DNA of 37,014 nt from NORP240 sp942492445 (GTDB lineage Bacteria; Pseudomonadota; Gammaproteobacteria; Pseudomonadales; Pseudohongiellaceae): assembly GCA_942492445.1 (NCBI GenBank), contig CALOEW010000014.1, positions 1 to 37,014 of the forward strand, read 5' to 3'. Under the pieces are notes generated by a model. The model was given only the letters and a program-made list of their open reading frames with translations, was not told the DNA's origin and did no database searches. Position numbers and translations under genes: made by a program. Below, in pieces: positions 19,178 to 28,829 of the stretch (its first letter is position 1; each line of letters starts with the position of its first letter).

Positions 19178-19314
19178 GGCATACTCTGGCTGCTGACTGG
19201 ATTGAATCGCCGGGCGATTATAGCAATATTATTCGGACTGTGACTGATAATCCCGTAGAATGAGGTGGCAGAAATGGCAGATCTGATGCCCGTAAATTGC
19301 GGGCAAGCCGGGGC

Positions 19315-19322
19315 AAGGAGGA
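19315..19322 (+). promoter_or_regulatory. Ribosome binding site that sets the hemC start
   Basis: AAGGAGGA followed after 4 nt by TTG 19327. The strong site, plus the family N-terminus starting at that codon, argues against the upstream in-frame start at 19297. Confidence 0.75.
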
Positions 19323-19326
19323 CGAA

Positions 19327-20250
19327 TTGACTGGCAGGCAATTGACAATCGCAACCCGCAGAAGTCCACTGGCTTTGTGGCAGGCCCACTATGTAAGGGA
19401 CAGATTGCAGGAACAGCATCCGGGTCTGCAGGTGGAGCTGCTGACGCTGAGTACCCAGGGCGACAGGATTCTCGATACGCCTCTGGCGAAAGTAGGTGGT
19501 AAGGGGCTGTTTGTCAAGGAACTGGAAAAAGCCATGCTCGACGGTAAAGCCGATATCGCTGTTCACTCTATGAAGGATGTGCCGGTGGAGTTTCCTGAGG
19601 GGCTGGAGCTGGCGGTAATCTGCCCCCGGGAGGACCCTGCCGACGCCCTGGTGTCCAACCACCACGAATCGCTGGATTCTCTGCCGGAAGGCGCCCTTGT
19701 AGGCACCTCCAGCTATCGTCGCCAGTGCCAGATTCGCAACCTGCGGCCGGACCTCAAGGTGCACGATCTTCGGGGCAACGTGGGTACCAGGTTGGGTAAA
19801 CTGGACGCGGGTGATTACGATGCCATCATACTTGCGGCCGCGGGCTTGATCAGGCTTGACCTGGCAGAGCGAATTAGAGAACGGTTGGATTATTCCACCT
19901 GCCTCCCGGCTGTAGGGCAGGGAGCGGTTGGAGTGGAATGCCGCAGCGACGATCAGGACGTAGCGCGGCTGCTGGCTTGTCTGCACCACGAGGAAACCGC
20001 GGTCCGGGTGCGCGCCGAGCGGGCTGTCAACAACCGGCTGCACGGAGGATGCCAGGTGCCGCTGGCGGCTTTCGCCGAACTGCGGGGGGATAAGCTGTTG
20101 TTGCGCGGCCGGGTCGGTGAGGTAGATGGCTCGGTGTTGTTGAAAAGCCAGCAGGAAGGGTATGCCGGTGATCGTGAAGCTCTGGGAGTCTCCGTGGCGG
20201 AAGATCTACTGAGCCGGGGCGCGGATCGGATACTGGCCGCACTGCGCTGA
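19327..20250 (+). CDS. hemC: Hydroxymethylbilane synthase (porphobilinogen deaminase)
   Basis: Condenses four porphobilinogens into hydroxymethylbilane in tetrapyrrole synthesis. From TTG 19327 the protein is 307 residues and begins in family style (TGRQLTIATRRSPLALWQ). The dipyrromethane cofactor is carried by Cys242 in HGGCQVPLAAF, the same number as in E. coli. Other signatures are KDVPVEFPEGL, GTSSYRRQCQ, RGNVGTRLGKLD and PAVGQGAVGVE. It is the first gene of the hemC-hemD-hemX-hemY cluster. Confidence 0.96.
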   Translation: MTGRQLTIATRRSPLALWQAHYVRDRLQEQHPGLQVELLTLSTQGDRILDTPLAKVGGKGLFVKELEKAMLDGKADIAVHSMKDVPVEFPEGLELAVICPREDPADALVSNHHESLDSLPEGALVGTSSYRRQCQIRNLRPDLKVHDLRGNVGTRLGKLDAGDYDAIILAAAGLIRLDLAERIRERLDYSTCLPAVGQGAVGVECRSDDQDVARLLACLHHEETAVRVRAERAVNNRLHGGCQVPLAAFAELRGDKLLLRGRVGEVDGSVLLKSQQEGYAGDREALGVSVAEDLLSRGADRILAALR

Positions 20251-20308
20251 ATCTGCACTGGAAGTCAAATTCACCATCAAGTCTTTCAATGAGACGGACA
20301 CGACCGGT

Positions 20309-21121
20309 ATGGAGCGACTGCTGGCAGGACTGCATGTACTGGTGACCCGCCCCGCGGGGCAGGGGGAGTCCCTGGCTGCCGCCATTCTCGAAGCAGGCGG
20401 CCGGGCTGTACAGTTTCCGCTGCTGACAATTCAGCCGGTCCAGGACCCGCAGAAACTGGCACTGATACGCCAGCGTATTCTCGATCTCGACCACTATCAA
20501 ATCCTGATTTTCATCAGCACCAACGCGGCCAGGTTCGGACTGGAGTGGATCGATCGCTGCTGGCCCCAATTCCCTGTCGGCATCGAGGTGGTTGCAGTAG
20601 GGCCGTCCACTGCGGCGGCCCTGTCGACGCTACCCTGTCCGGTTCAGACCTCGCCGGCGGGAATGCAGAGCGAGGACATTCTTCAGTTACCCGTATTGAC
20701 GCGCGTGGACGGTCAGCGCATTGCCCTTTTCCGGGGCGTTGGCGGGCGCGAGCTGCTGGCGGAAACCCTGCGACAGCGAGGTGCCCGGGTCGACTACCTG
20801 GAGACTTATGAACGGCGGGAACCCGAAACCGACGGAGAACAACTGCTCGCGAAGATTCGCGGTGGCGGAATCAATGTTGTAACCGTTACCAGTGACCAGA
20901 TGCTGGGTGTGTTAGTCAAGCTGATTGATATTAAGCAAACCGGGGTCAGTCTGTTACCATTGCTGGTGCCTTCGGAACGAATCCGGCAAGCGGCTCTGAA
21001 CGCCGGATTCGTCGACGTCTTCCGCAGCGATGGCGCTACCGACCAGGCTATTGTCTCTGCACTGGCGGATTTTGCCAGGCAGCGGTGCAATTCCAGTGAC
21101 AGGATCAACTGTGGCCGATAA
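20309..21121 (+). CDS. hemD: Uroporphyrinogen-III synthase
   Basis: Cyclises and inverts ring D of hydroxymethylbilane. It is 270 residues. This family is poorly conserved, but LVTRPAGQGESLAAAILEAGG at the start, ISTNAARFGLEW, VAVGPSTAAAL and the TVTSDQMLGVLVKL segment are typical. Its position directly after hemC (58-bp gap) and before hemX supports the call. The last 11 bp overlap the hemX start. Confidence 0.93.
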   Translation: MERLLAGLHVLVTRPAGQGESLAAAILEAGGRAVQFPLLTIQPVQDPQKLALIRQRILDLDHYQILIFISTNAARFGLEWIDRCWPQFPVGIEVVAVGPSTAAALSTLPCPVQTSPAGMQSEDILQLPVLTRVDGQRIALFRGVGGRELLAETLRQRGARVDYLETYERREPETDGEQLLAKIRGGGINVVTVTSDQMLGVLVKLIDIKQTGVSLLPLLVPSERIRQAALNAGFVDVFRSDGATDQAIVSALADFARQRCNSSDRINCGR

Positions 21122-22259
21122 TTCAGAAACCCCTAAAATACTGGACGAACTTACTCGAGCCAATGGCGCTGCAGTCAGAAGAGAGTCCGGGCGGTCCCGT
21201 CTGGCCAACCTGCTGCGGCTGCTGGTCACGGTGCTGTTGTCGGTGTCGCTTCTGGTAATTCTGGCCGGGCTGGCCTATTTTCAGTGGAACCTGCAGCTAC
21301 GGGTCAATCGACTCTCGACCAGCAACAGCCAGTTACAGGACACCCTTGGGCAAAGCACTGCGCAAGTAGCGGAGCTGGAGTCTGATCTGGACGCGGCGTC
21401 GGTCGCGGCTGTCGTGGACGAAGCTTTGATTCAGTCGCTGCGCGATGAATTTTCAACGCGTCTGCAGGAAATCAATAGCGTGCTTGCCGAGTTGCAAAGC
21501 CAACTGCCGCGTTCACTGGAACAGCAGAATGGACAATGGCGACTGGCGGAAGCCCACCATCTTTTGAGAATCGCCAGCCGGTATCTTCCTCTGACTGCCG
21601 ACATACCGACTACCATCAGTCTCCTTGAAGCTGCTGATCGGCTGCTGCTGCAGGCTGATGACCGTCGTGTACAACCCGGTCGTGAGGCATTGGCGCAGGA
21701 GCTGACGCAACTGCGCGCAATCGGCAGCTTCGACCCGGCGCAGGTGTACGGACGGATCAACCGGGTTCGAGAGGCTCTCGATCGCTCCGGCGGGGCACCT
21801 GGGTTGCAGGAAATCTACCTCGATCGACTCGCCAGGCCCGGCAGCGAGTCCGAAGCTGCTGTGGAAACCACTGATAACTCGCTGATAGACAGCCTTCTGG
21901 GCTATCTCAACGCGATATTCATCTGGAGGGAATGGCCCGCGGAGCCCGGCATAGTCGTGGCACCTGATGAGCTGTTCTCTGCCCGAAACGAAATCAGCCT
22001 GGCACTGCAACAGTCCCAGCTGGCCTTGTTGACCAGGCGCCGGGAGATTTTCCAGGACAGCCTGCAACAGGCGCTGGACCTGGTGCAACGCTATCAGGCG
22101 GCGCTGGGAGAGTCGGGTCCGGTACTGCTGGATGAGCTAGACGGTCTGGTCCAGGACGACACATTTCCCGCGCTTCCCGAGGTTGCCCGTGCCACGGAAC
22201 TGATTGGACAGCTGTTGCCCGGTACCGCTCTCACACAGGACCCGGCGGCTGGGCAGTAA
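21111..22259 (+). CDS. hemX: HemX-like membrane protein
   Basis: About 382 residues from GTG 21111, which overlaps the end of hemD. A cytoplasmic N-terminus of ~35 residues precedes one membrane helix (about 38-60, rich in Leu and Val). A coiled-coil region (about 65-125) and a large helical domain follow, with the HemX block WRLAEAHHLLRIASRYL. The family is often labelled uroporphyrinogen-III C-methyltransferase, but no SAM-binding methylase domain is visible. A regulatory or scaffolding role in heme synthesis is inferred from the operon. A longer in-frame start (21030) would lie inside hemD and is less likely. Confidence 0.88.
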   Translation: MADNSETPKILDELTRANGAAVRRESGRSRLANLLRLLVTVLLSVSLLVILAGLAYFQWNLQLRVNRLSTSNSQLQDTLGQSTAQVAELESDLDAASVAAVVDEALIQSLRDEFSTRLQEINSVLAELQSQLPRSLEQQNGQWRLAEAHHLLRIASRYLPLTADIPTTISLLEAADRLLLQADDRRVQPGREALAQELTQLRAIGSFDPAQVYGRINRVREALDRSGGAPGLQEIYLDRLARPGSESEAAVETTDNSLIDSLLGYLNAIFIWREWPAEPGIVVAPDELFSARNEISLALQQSQLALLTRRREIFQDSLQQALDLVQRYQAALGESGPVLLDELDGLVQDDTFPALPEVARATELIGQLLPGTALTQDPAAGQ

Positions 22260-22289
22260 CATGACAACTGATGATGGGTGGCTTTGCCA

Positions 22290-23555
22290 ATGCTGAAAAA
22301 ACTTGCCATCTCATTACTGCTGGTTGTTTTCCTCCTTCTTCTGGTTTTTCTCCTGGACCTGGGGCAGGACCCGGGCTACCTGCTCATTGCCTGGCGAAAC
22401 ACTACATTTGAAACCAGCCTGGTTGCAGCAGTTCTGGCGATTGCAGTCCTGTTCCTGCTGCTGCGGCTGCTGATAAAGCTGCTGGTATGGCTCGATCCAA
22501 GGCGTCTGCTGAGACGTTTTCGACCCGCCGCGAAGGACGACAGCCATACCCGAAGCCGGACGACACGGGGCCTGATAGGCTTTGTCAGAGGTGACTGGGA
22601 CACTGCCTGCCGTGAGCTGCAGCTGAGTTTCAATGAAGAGGAGACCACTGTTGCCAACTACCTGGCAGCTGCACAGGCCGCTTTCGCTCTGGGGCGTGAG
22701 GAGGACTGGAGATCCTTTCTGGACAAGGCTGGCAAACGTTATCCGGGCGCCCTGTCCCTGATCCGTGAAGCACGTACCGAATTGCTGCTGAAGAACGGTC
22801 AGCCGGACCAGGCCCGCGCACTGCTGGAGCAGTTGGAGAGAACCTCGTCGGGCGGCAGTCAGCTGCTTGCTTTGCGAAAACGTGTCTATCTCGAACTGGA
22901 GGACTGGGACAAGCTGGAATCCCTGTTGCCGGAGCTTCGGCAACAGGAGTTTCTGAGCGAGGAAGAAGGAGAACAATGGGAGAGGCGGGTCTTCACCGGC
23001 AGGTTAACGCGATTGGCTGATCGGGCAACCGATGCCGGGGAGGACAAAGAAGAGGTGATAGCGGAGCTGATGGATTTCTGGGACGACGCACCGCACCGCT
23101 ACCATAAGGATCTGGACCTGATCACCGGCTTTGTGTCCCGGTTGGTGAAAGCAGGGGCCGCAGAGGAGGCTGCCCGGGTCATTGAGTCAACCTTGCCCGG
23201 TAACTGGCACGATCCATTGATAGAAATCTACGGGATGGAAAGCCTGGGTAATAATGAGGCGCAGCTGATCCATGCTGAAGACTGGCTGCGGGGACGGCCC
23301 AACAACAGTGAATTGTTGCTCGCACTTGGCCGGATCGCCATGCGCAACAGGGCCTGGCTCAGTGCCCGTGAATATTTCGAAATGAGTTGCAGGTTGAATC
23401 CCGGAGCGGCGGTTCATGGGGAACTGGCCAGGCTCCTCGTAAACCTCGGTGATGAGGCAGGCGCAAGCCTGCATCTGGGAATGTACTTGAATTCTATCGA
23501 CAGTGGGCTGGCCGAACTGCCGATGCCGGAGCACCGCAAAACCTCAGCTGACTGA
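22290..23555 (+). CDS. hemY: HemY-like TPR membrane protein
   Basis: About 421 residues from ATG 22290, preceded by GGGTGG; an in-frame GTG at 22278 is possible. Two N-terminal membrane helices (about 5-25 and 42-62) are followed by tetratricopeptide-like helical repeats running to the C-terminus, for example NYLAAAQAAFALGREEDW and LLLALGRIAMRNRAWLSAREYF. This is the proteobacterial HemY family, unrelated to the protoporphyrinogen oxidase of the same name. Its role in late heme synthesis is suggested by genetics in other species and by this operon. It ends 10 bp from the convergent ubiD. Confidence 0.9.
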   Translation: MLKKLAISLLLVVFLLLLVFLLDLGQDPGYLLIAWRNTTFETSLVAAVLAIAVLFLLLRLLIKLLVWLDPRRLLRRFRPAAKDDSHTRSRTTRGLIGFVRGDWDTACRELQLSFNEEETTVANYLAAAQAAFALGREEDWRSFLDKAGKRYPGALSLIREARTELLLKNGQPDQARALLEQLERTSSGGSQLLALRKRVYLELEDWDKLESLLPELRQQEFLSEEEGEQWERRVFTGRLTRLADRATDAGEDKEEVIAELMDFWDDAPHRYHKDLDLITGFVSRLVKAGAAEEAARVIESTLPGNWHDPLIEIYGMESLGNNEAQLIHAEDWLRGRPNNSELLLALGRIAMRNRAWLSAREYFEMSCRLNPGAAVHGELARLLVNLGDEAGASLHLGMYLNSIDSGLAELPMPEHRKTSAD

Positions 23556-23565
23556 GACACCGGGG

Positions 23566-25038
23566 TTACTTCCGGGTAATGATATTCAGCTCATCCCAGA
23601 GCTTGTCCACGCGATCTTTTACCGGTTTGTCCATTTCTATGGGGCGGCCCCACTCCCGGTTGGTTTCCCCGGGCCACTTGCTGGTGGCATCGATTCCCAT
23701 TTTTGAACCCAGGCCTGAGACCGGGGAGGCGAAGTCCAGGTAATCGATCGGTGTATTGTCTACCAATACGGTGTCGCGAATCGGATCGACGCGGGTGGTG
23801 AGCGCCCAGATCACATCGTTCCAGTCCCTGACATTCACGTCGTCATCGGTCACGACCACGAATTTGGTATACATAAACTGGCGCAGAAAGGACCAGGCGC
23901 CCATCATGACGCGCTTGGCATGCCCGGGATACTGTTTGTCGATGCTGATAACCGCCATGCGGTAGGAACAACCCTCCGGCGGCAGGTAAAAATCGATTAT
24001 TTCCGGATATTGCTTTTGCAGCAGCGGGACAAACACTTCGTTCAATGCCACCCCCAGCACCGAAGGCTCGTCGGGAGGGCGGCCGGTGTAGGTGCTGTGA
24101 TAGATCGCATCCTTGCGGCGTAACATTCTCTTGACCGTAAATACCGGGAATTTCTCCACTTCGTTGTAATAACCCGTGTGGTCACCGAAGGGCCCCTCAT
24201 CTGCCATATCGCCGGGTTCAATCACACCTTCCAGCACGATCTCGGCACTGGCGGGCACCTGCAGGTCATTGGTCTGGCAGGCTACCAGTTCGGTCTTTTC
24301 TCCACGCAGCAAGCCGGCGAAGGCGTACTCCGACAACGTATCAGGAACCGGTGTCACAGTAGCCAGAATGGTGGCCGGGTCTGCGCCAATAGCTATGGAA
24401 ACCGGAAAGGCCACACCGGGATGGGCCTTTTGCCAGTCGCGAAAATCAAGTGCGCCTCCGCGGTGGGAAAGCCAGCGCATGATGAGGCGATTGCGCCCGA
24501 TCAGCTGCATGCGGTAGATGCCCAGGTTCTGTCGCTCCTGCCTGGGACCCCGGGTAATGACCAGCGGCCAGGTGACAAGCGGGCCGGCGTCACGCGGCCA
24601 ACAGGTCTGAATCGGAAGGCTGGCGAGATCGACATCATCCTCGTCGATTATTTCCTCCTGAAACGGAGCGCTACGCCGGATATTGGGCTTGATGTTCAGC
24701 ACCTGGCGGTAATTGGGCAGGTTCTGGAGCAGGTCTTTCCAGCCCTTGGGTGGGGAGGGTTCTTTGAGCAGGGCCAGCAGCCTGCCCACTTCCCGCAGAT
24801 CCTGGATATCCTCCTGACCCATTCCCAGGGCGACGCGGCGGGGAGTGCCAAACAGGTTGCCAAGCAGGGGTGTCTGATTTTTCGGGTTCTGAAACAGCAG
24901 CGCCGGACCGCCATTACGCAGGGTGCGGTCGCAGATTTCGGTTATTTCGAGATAGGGATCGACCTCGGTGCTGATACGCTGCAACTCGCCCTGCTTTTCG
25001 AGCAGCTCGATAAAATCACGCAGGTCACGTAACGCCAT
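23566..25038 (-). CDS. ubiD: UbiD-family decarboxylase (ubiquinone pathway)
   Basis: A prenylated-FMN-dependent decarboxylase of 3-polyprenyl-4-hydroxybenzoate. It is 490 residues, the usual size. Family segments include MALRDLRDFIELLEKQGEL at the N-terminus, NLGIYRMQLIGRNRLIMRW, HRGGALDF, EGPFGDHTGYYN with acidic active-site residues, and a C-terminal DATSKWPGE motif. It is on the same strand as rho, 56 bp downstream, as in Pseudomonas. Its flavin prenyltransferase partner UbiX is not in the window. Confidence 0.95.
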   Translation of the reverse strand: MALRDLRDFIELLEKQGELQRISTEVDPYLEITEICDRTLRNGGPALLFQNPKNQTPLLGNLFGTPRRVALGMGQEDIQDLREVGRLLALLKEPSPPKGWKDLLQNLPNYRQVLNIKPNIRRSAPFQEEIIDEDDVDLASLPIQTCWPRDAGPLVTWPLVITRGPRQERQNLGIYRMQLIGRNRLIMRWLSHRGGALDFRDWQKAHPGVAFPVSIAIGADPATILATVTPVPDTLSEYAFAGLLRGEKTELVACQTNDLQVPASAEIVLEGVIEPGDMADEGPFGDHTGYYNEVEKFPVFTVKRMLRRKDAIYHSTYTGRPPDEPSVLGVALNEVFVPLLQKQYPEIIDFYLPPEGCSYRMAVISIDKQYPGHAKRVMMGAWSFLRQFMYTKFVVVTDDDVNVRDWNDVIWALTTRVDPIRDTVLVDNTPIDYLDFASPVSGLGSKMGIDATSKWPGETNREWGRPIEMDKPVKDRVDKLWDELNIITRK

Positions 25039-25094
25039 CGAATAACCCTAAACAATCACTTCAGCCACTGGGGATTAATTCTTGAATGAACGAT

Positions 25095-26354
25095 TTATTT
25101 ACGCTTCATGGCATTGAAGAAGTCTTCGTTGGTCTTGGTGTCCTTGAGCTTGTCCAGAATGAATTCGGTTGCCTGTACATCTTCCATTGAGCTCAGCAAT
25201 TTGCGAAGTATCCACATGCGCTGTAATTCTTCTTCCGTGGTCAGCAGGTCTTCGCGACGGGTTCCGGAGCGTCGCACGTTGATGGCAGGATAGACGCGCT
25301 TCTCGGCGATTTTCCGGTCCAGAATCAATTCCATGTTTCCGGTACCTTTAAACTCCTCGTAGATAACTTCATCCATCTTGGAACCGGTTTCGATAAGTGC
25401 CGTAGCAATAATCGTAAGACTGCCGCCTTCCTCCAGATTACGCGCGGCGCCAAAAAACCGCTTCGGCCGTTCCAGGGCATGGGCGTCAACACCACCGGTA
25501 AGCACTTTGCCGGAGGAGGGAATGATTGTGTTATAGGCGCGAGCCAGGCGGGTAATGGAGTCAAGCAGGATAACCACGTCCTCCTTATGCTCGACCAGTC
25601 GCTTGGCTTTCTCGATGACCATTTCCGATACCTGCACATGCCGGGATGGAGGCTCGTCAAAAGTACTGGCAACGACCTCCCCGCGAACGGAGCGTTGCAT
25701 TTCAGTCACTTCTTCAGGACGCTCGTCGATCAGTAGCACGATAAGCCGGCATTCGGGATTGTTCCTGGTAATGGACTGGGCGATGTTCTGCAGGATAAGC
25801 GTTTTACCGGCTTTCGGTGGCGATACGATCAATCCACGCTGACCTTTGCCGATTGGAGCCACCAGGTCCATAACCCGGGCGCTTAGATCTTCGGTGCTGC
25901 CATTACCGATTTCCAGTTTCAGCCGATCCTGGGGAAACAGGGGGGTCAGGTTTTCGAACAGAATCTTGTTCCTGGCGGCTTCCGGCTTGCTGAAATTGAT
26001 TTCATTGATCTTCAGCAGCGCAAAATAACGTTCACCTTCCTTGGGTGGCCGGATCTTGCCCGAAATCGTGTCGCCGGTTCTGAGATTGAAGCGTCGAATC
26101 TGGCTGGGGGAGACATAGATGTCGTCCGGGCCGGCCAGATAGGACGAGTCAGCGGAGCGCAAAAAACCGAAACCATCCTGAAGTATTTCCAGAACACCGT
26201 CTCCGTAGATGTCTTCTCCGTTCTTGGCATGTTTTTTCAGGATGACAAAAATAATGTCCTGTTTGCGGGTTCTGGAGACATTGTCCAGACCCATTTCATG
26301 AGCGGTTTCAAGCAACTCGGCGATGGGCTTTTGCTTCAGTTCGGTTAGATTCAT
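25095..26354 (-). CDS. rho: Transcription termination factor Rho
   Basis: An RNA-dependent ATPase/helicase hexamer that terminates transcription. From ATG 26354 (MNLTELKQKPIAELLE) the protein is 419 residues, identical in length to E. coli Rho; an in-frame extension to 26399 is unlikely. The RNA-binding cold-shock-like domain (about 50-125) includes GFGFLRS. The ATPase core has Walker A PPKAGKT, the Walker B region VVILLDSITRLARAYN, and the Q-loop/R-loop regions. trxA lies 687 bp upstream on the same strand. Confidence 0.97.
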   Translation of the reverse strand: MNLTELKQKPIAELLETAHEMGLDNVSRTRKQDIIFVILKKHAKNGEDIYGDGVLEILQDGFGFLRSADSSYLAGPDDIYVSPSQIRRFNLRTGDTISGKIRPPKEGERYFALLKINEINFSKPEAARNKILFENLTPLFPQDRLKLEIGNGSTEDLSARVMDLVAPIGKGQRGLIVSPPKAGKTLILQNIAQSITRNNPECRLIVLLIDERPEEVTEMQRSVRGEVVASTFDEPPSRHVQVSEMVIEKAKRLVEHKEDVVILLDSITRLARAYNTIIPSSGKVLTGGVDAHALERPKRFFGAARNLEEGGSLTIIATALIETGSKMDEVIYEEFKGTGNMELILDRKIAEKRVYPAINVRRSGTRREDLLTTEEELQRMWILRKLLSSMEDVQATEFILDKLKDTKTNEDFFNAMKRK

Positions 26355-26884
26355 AGCGTGGTGATCACAAGGGGTAGAGTGGATTAAGTTGAATGACAAT
26401 TGCTATCTGGTTAAATGAATTCAGGCTGAAATAAGCTGGCCTGGAGGGTGGCCGTCAGCCATTGAAAATCGGTTCTGTTATCTGCTTGACATACGTTTTG
26501 TTCAATAACTCGATCAGGTACTGGGCAACGAACGTGGAGGAAAAGAATTGTCAGGACAGGCCCGGCGCTGTTCCCAGGGCCTTACTCAGTCGGCTGACCA
26601 GCCACCATTCAAAAAAATATTAACGCTTAAGGTTCTTTTCCAGTGTTATCGGTATTATTTTAAGTTTTATTGAATTCTGATTCTTCCGGGAGACGTCACG
26701 ACCCTCGGTGAGATCGGCTGGACGATGCGGGAAAGCTCAGATAACTAATGAGAAGCAAGGGATTAGGTGCTGGTTATGTTCTCAATATAGAACGACTCGT
26801 TGGCTTCGTCCAGAAATTTTTCAACTTTGTCGCGCTTTTTTAGCTTTGTAACACAATGTCACGTAATCAAGCGACTTATCGGCA

Positions 26885-26907
26885 CTAGGGAAGCTCTGAT
26901 TAAGCGC
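26885..26907 (-). repeat. Dispersed 22-bp repeat, copy A4 (inverted)
   Basis: Reverse complement reads GCGCTTAATCAGAGCTTCCC then TAG, differing from copy A1 at a few positions but keeping CTTAATCAGAG, TTCC and CTAG. It lies between trxA and rho. Confidence 0.65.
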
Positions 26908-26979
26908 TCTACTTTTCAATGTCACTGCCCGGCACCGATTTTCAGTGCTTCGCTTCGAAGCAGCGCTGTCGAGCCGGAG

Positions 26980-27030
26980 TTGTCGGCCCAGGGAGCGGTT
27001 CCGCGCGACAACAGGCAGAACCGCCGACAA
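26980..27030 (-). other. Bulged hairpin downstream of trxA
   Basis: On the plus strand, TTGTCG (26980-26985) pairs with CGACAA (27025-27030), and after a 9-nt bulge GCGGTTC (26995-27001) pairs with GAACCGC (27018-27024). It starts 11 bp after the trxA stop. No T-tract follows in the trxA direction, so it may be a 3'-end processing or stability structure, not a classical intrinsic terminator. Confidence 0.45.
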
Positions 27031-27041
27031 TTAAACGGATT

Positions 27042-27368
27042 TCAGATGACACTGTCAATAAAGGCGGACAGCTGTGATTTTGACAGGGCGCCCACTTTGG
27101 TGCCGACCACCTGGCCGTTGTTAAATACTATGAGCGTGGGGATGCCGCGAATACCGTATTTCGGGGCGGTTTCCCCATTGGCGTCGATGTCCAGCTTGCA
27201 GATTTTAAGCTTACCCTCGTAATCGTCAGCAAGTTCCTCCAGCACCGGAGCAATCATCTTGCAGGGGCCACACCATTCTGCCCAGAAGTCCACCAGAACA
27301 GGGCCGTCGGCTTCCAGGACATCTTGATTGAAACTGGCATCAGATATGTGAACGATTTTTTCGCTCAT
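27042..27368 (-). CDS. trxA: Thioredoxin
   Basis: A 108-residue cytoplasmic disulfide reductant with the classical active site WCGPCK (Cys33 and Cys36), the cis-Pro segment GIRGIPTLIVF, and a normal E. coli-like length. AAAGGAAT stands about 8 bp upstream of the ATG. It is upstream of rho on the same strand, the usual trxA-rho order in gammaproteobacteria. Confidence 0.97.
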   Translation of the reverse strand: MSEKIVHISDASFNQDVLEADGPVLVDFWAEWCGPCKMIAPVLEELADDYEGKLKICKLDIDANGETAPKYGIRGIPTLIVFNNGQVVGTKVGALSKSQLSAFIDSVI

Positions 27369-27824
27369 GTAGTAATTCCTTTGGTTTTACTGGTTTCAGT
27401 GGGAAATTATCGAGAATTTCAAACTACGAAGCTGACTGCAAGAGGGCGAACGACAGAACGTATAGACCTGCGTTTCAGCGGCGCGTAAACACTCAATTCT
27501 CGTGGGTTTCTTGACTTCCAAGACTCATGCAACTTCAAGCTGTGGCCTATGATAAGGCCAAAAAATGAGGATTCAAGCAAAAAATACCGGAAACGTGTAC
27601 TGAACGCCTGAGAACCCTGCGATTGCAGCAATGGCAATGGTGAATCCGTGATTACCGGTACCGGGCCAGCCGCCGCCACTCCGCTGGCGCACGTGGCCGC
27701 CCCTGCAAAGGGATGACGTGCCGATATTGCCAGAGAATCCAACACCGCGGGGCACAGTAGTTGATTAGATTTCGCCTGGAAAGGCAGTTGCTTTAATCTC
27801 TGCCAACCAGCGACTGACCCCGTG
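27369..27824. other. 456-bp trxA-hemB gap without a recognised gene
   Basis: An open frame of 108 codons (27419-27745, minus) has no recognisable motif and no convincing ribosome-binding site. The stretch must contain the trxA promoter and the 3' end of hemB, but no clear -10/-35 pair or terminator is visible. Confidence 0.35.
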
Positions 27825-28829
27825 TTAATTCTGCAGCAGGCGGGCAGCCCTGGGAGCGAAATAGGTCAGAATGGCATCAGCACCAGCACGCTTGATGCAG
27901 ACCAGGGACTCGAGGGCAACAGCGTCCGGATCGAGCCAGCCGTTACGGGCGGCAGCCATGTGCATGGCGTATTCACCACTCACCTGGTAGACAAAGGTCG
28001 GCACGCCAAACTGATTTTTTACCCTGCTGACAATATCCAGGTAGGGCATGCCCGGCTTGACCATTACCATGTCCGCGCCCTCGGCAAGGTCGAGGGCGAC
28101 TTCCTGGATGGCTTCATTGCTGTTGGCAACATCCATCTGGTAGGTGTGCTTGTTGCCGCCGCCGAGGCTGGAACTGGACCCCACTGCGTCCCTGAACGGG
28201 CCGTAATAACTGGAAGCGTACTTCGCCGAATAAGCCAGTATGCGGGTGTGTATGAGGCCGGATTGTTCCAGTGCTTCCCGGATTGCGCCGATCCTGCCGT
28301 CCATCATGTCCGAAGGTGCCACCATGTCGGCGCCGGCTTCGGCCTGGGAAATGGCCTGTTTTACCAGAGCTTCCACGGTTTTGTCGTTGAGAACATACCC
28401 GGTTTCACCGATGATGCCATCCTGACCATGGGTCGTGTAGGGGTCGAGGGCTACGTCAGTGATTATCCCCAGCTCGGGGAAATGCTCCTTCAGAGTTCTT
28501 ACCGCCCTCTGAACCAGGCCTTCCGGATTGAAAGCCTCGCGCCCGTCCTCGGTCTTACTGTCTGCATTCGGGGAGGGAAACAGGGCTATTGCCGGAATGC
28601 CGAGCCTCACCAGGTCTTCGGTATCCTTCAGCAGCTCGTCGATACTGAGCCTGGCCATGTCGGGCATGGAGTCAATAGGCTGGCGCTGCCGGTTGCCCTC
28701 GACAATAAAGACCGGAAAGATCAGATCGTCGACCGACAGCCGGGTTTCCCGCATCAGTCTGCGGCTGAACTTGTCTCGCCGCATGCGGCGCATCCGGGTT
28801 GCCGGGAACCTGCGATTAAATTCTGACAC
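27825..28829 (-). CDS. hemB: Delta-aminolevulinate dehydratase (porphobilinogen synthase)
   Basis: Condenses two 5-aminolevulinates into porphobilinogen. It is 334 residues. The two active-site lysines are Lys203 in YSAKYASSYYGPFRDA and Lys258 in MVMVKPGMPYLD. The metal-site segment reads DVALDPYTTHGQDG (126-138), with Asp and Ala in place of the cysteines of Zn enzymes. That is the Mg-dependent Pseudomonas-type signature. The Arg-rich N-terminal arm (RRFPATRMRRMRR) is also typical of that group. Confidence 0.97.
   Translation of the reverse strand: MSEFNRRFPATRMRRMRRDKFSRRLMRETRLSVDDLIFPVFIVEGNRQRQPIDSMPDMARLSIDELLKDTEDLVRLGIPAIALFPSPNADSKTEDGREAFNPEGLVQRAVRTLKEHFPELGIITDVALDPYTTHGQDGIIGETGYVLNDKTVEALVKQAISQAEAGADMVAPSDMMDGRIGAIREALEQSGLIHTRILAYSAKYASSYYGPFRDAVGSSSSLGGGNKHTYQMDVANSNEAIQEVALDLAEGADMVMVKPGMPYLDIVSRVKNQFGVPTFVYQVSGEYAMHMAAARNGWLDPDAVALESLVCIKRAGADAILTYFAPRAARLLQN

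Larger units (their letters stand above)
26355..27041 (-). promoter_or_regulatory. 687-bp trxA-rho gap, probable rho leader
   Basis: No supported gene. The rho-proximal part probably holds the rho promoter and a long leader, known in other proteobacteria for autogenous control, but I cannot point to a convincing promoter. It is AT-rich at about 26610-26680. It also contains repeat A4 (26885-26907), a palindromic stem (GCTTCG/CGAAGC, about 26947-26961) and a hairpin just after trxA (26980-27030). Confidence 0.4.

Noticed and set aside
24178..25032. Long open frame (284 codons) antisense to ubiD
   Set aside because: ubiD is full length with conserved motifs on the other strand; the antisense frame has no recognisable domain and reflects GC-rich codon bias.
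26940..27030. tRNA or other stable RNA gene between trxA and rho
   Set aside because: Hairpins are present, but there is no cloverleaf, T-loop or CCA-like pattern; I found no tRNA or rRNA in the window.
27419..27745. 108-codon minus-strand open frame between trxA and hemB
   Set aside because: No recognisable motif or start context; treated as non-coding.
27822..28826. 334-codon open frame antisense to hemB
   Set aside because: It mirrors hemB exactly in extent, has no family motifs, and is a shadow frame.
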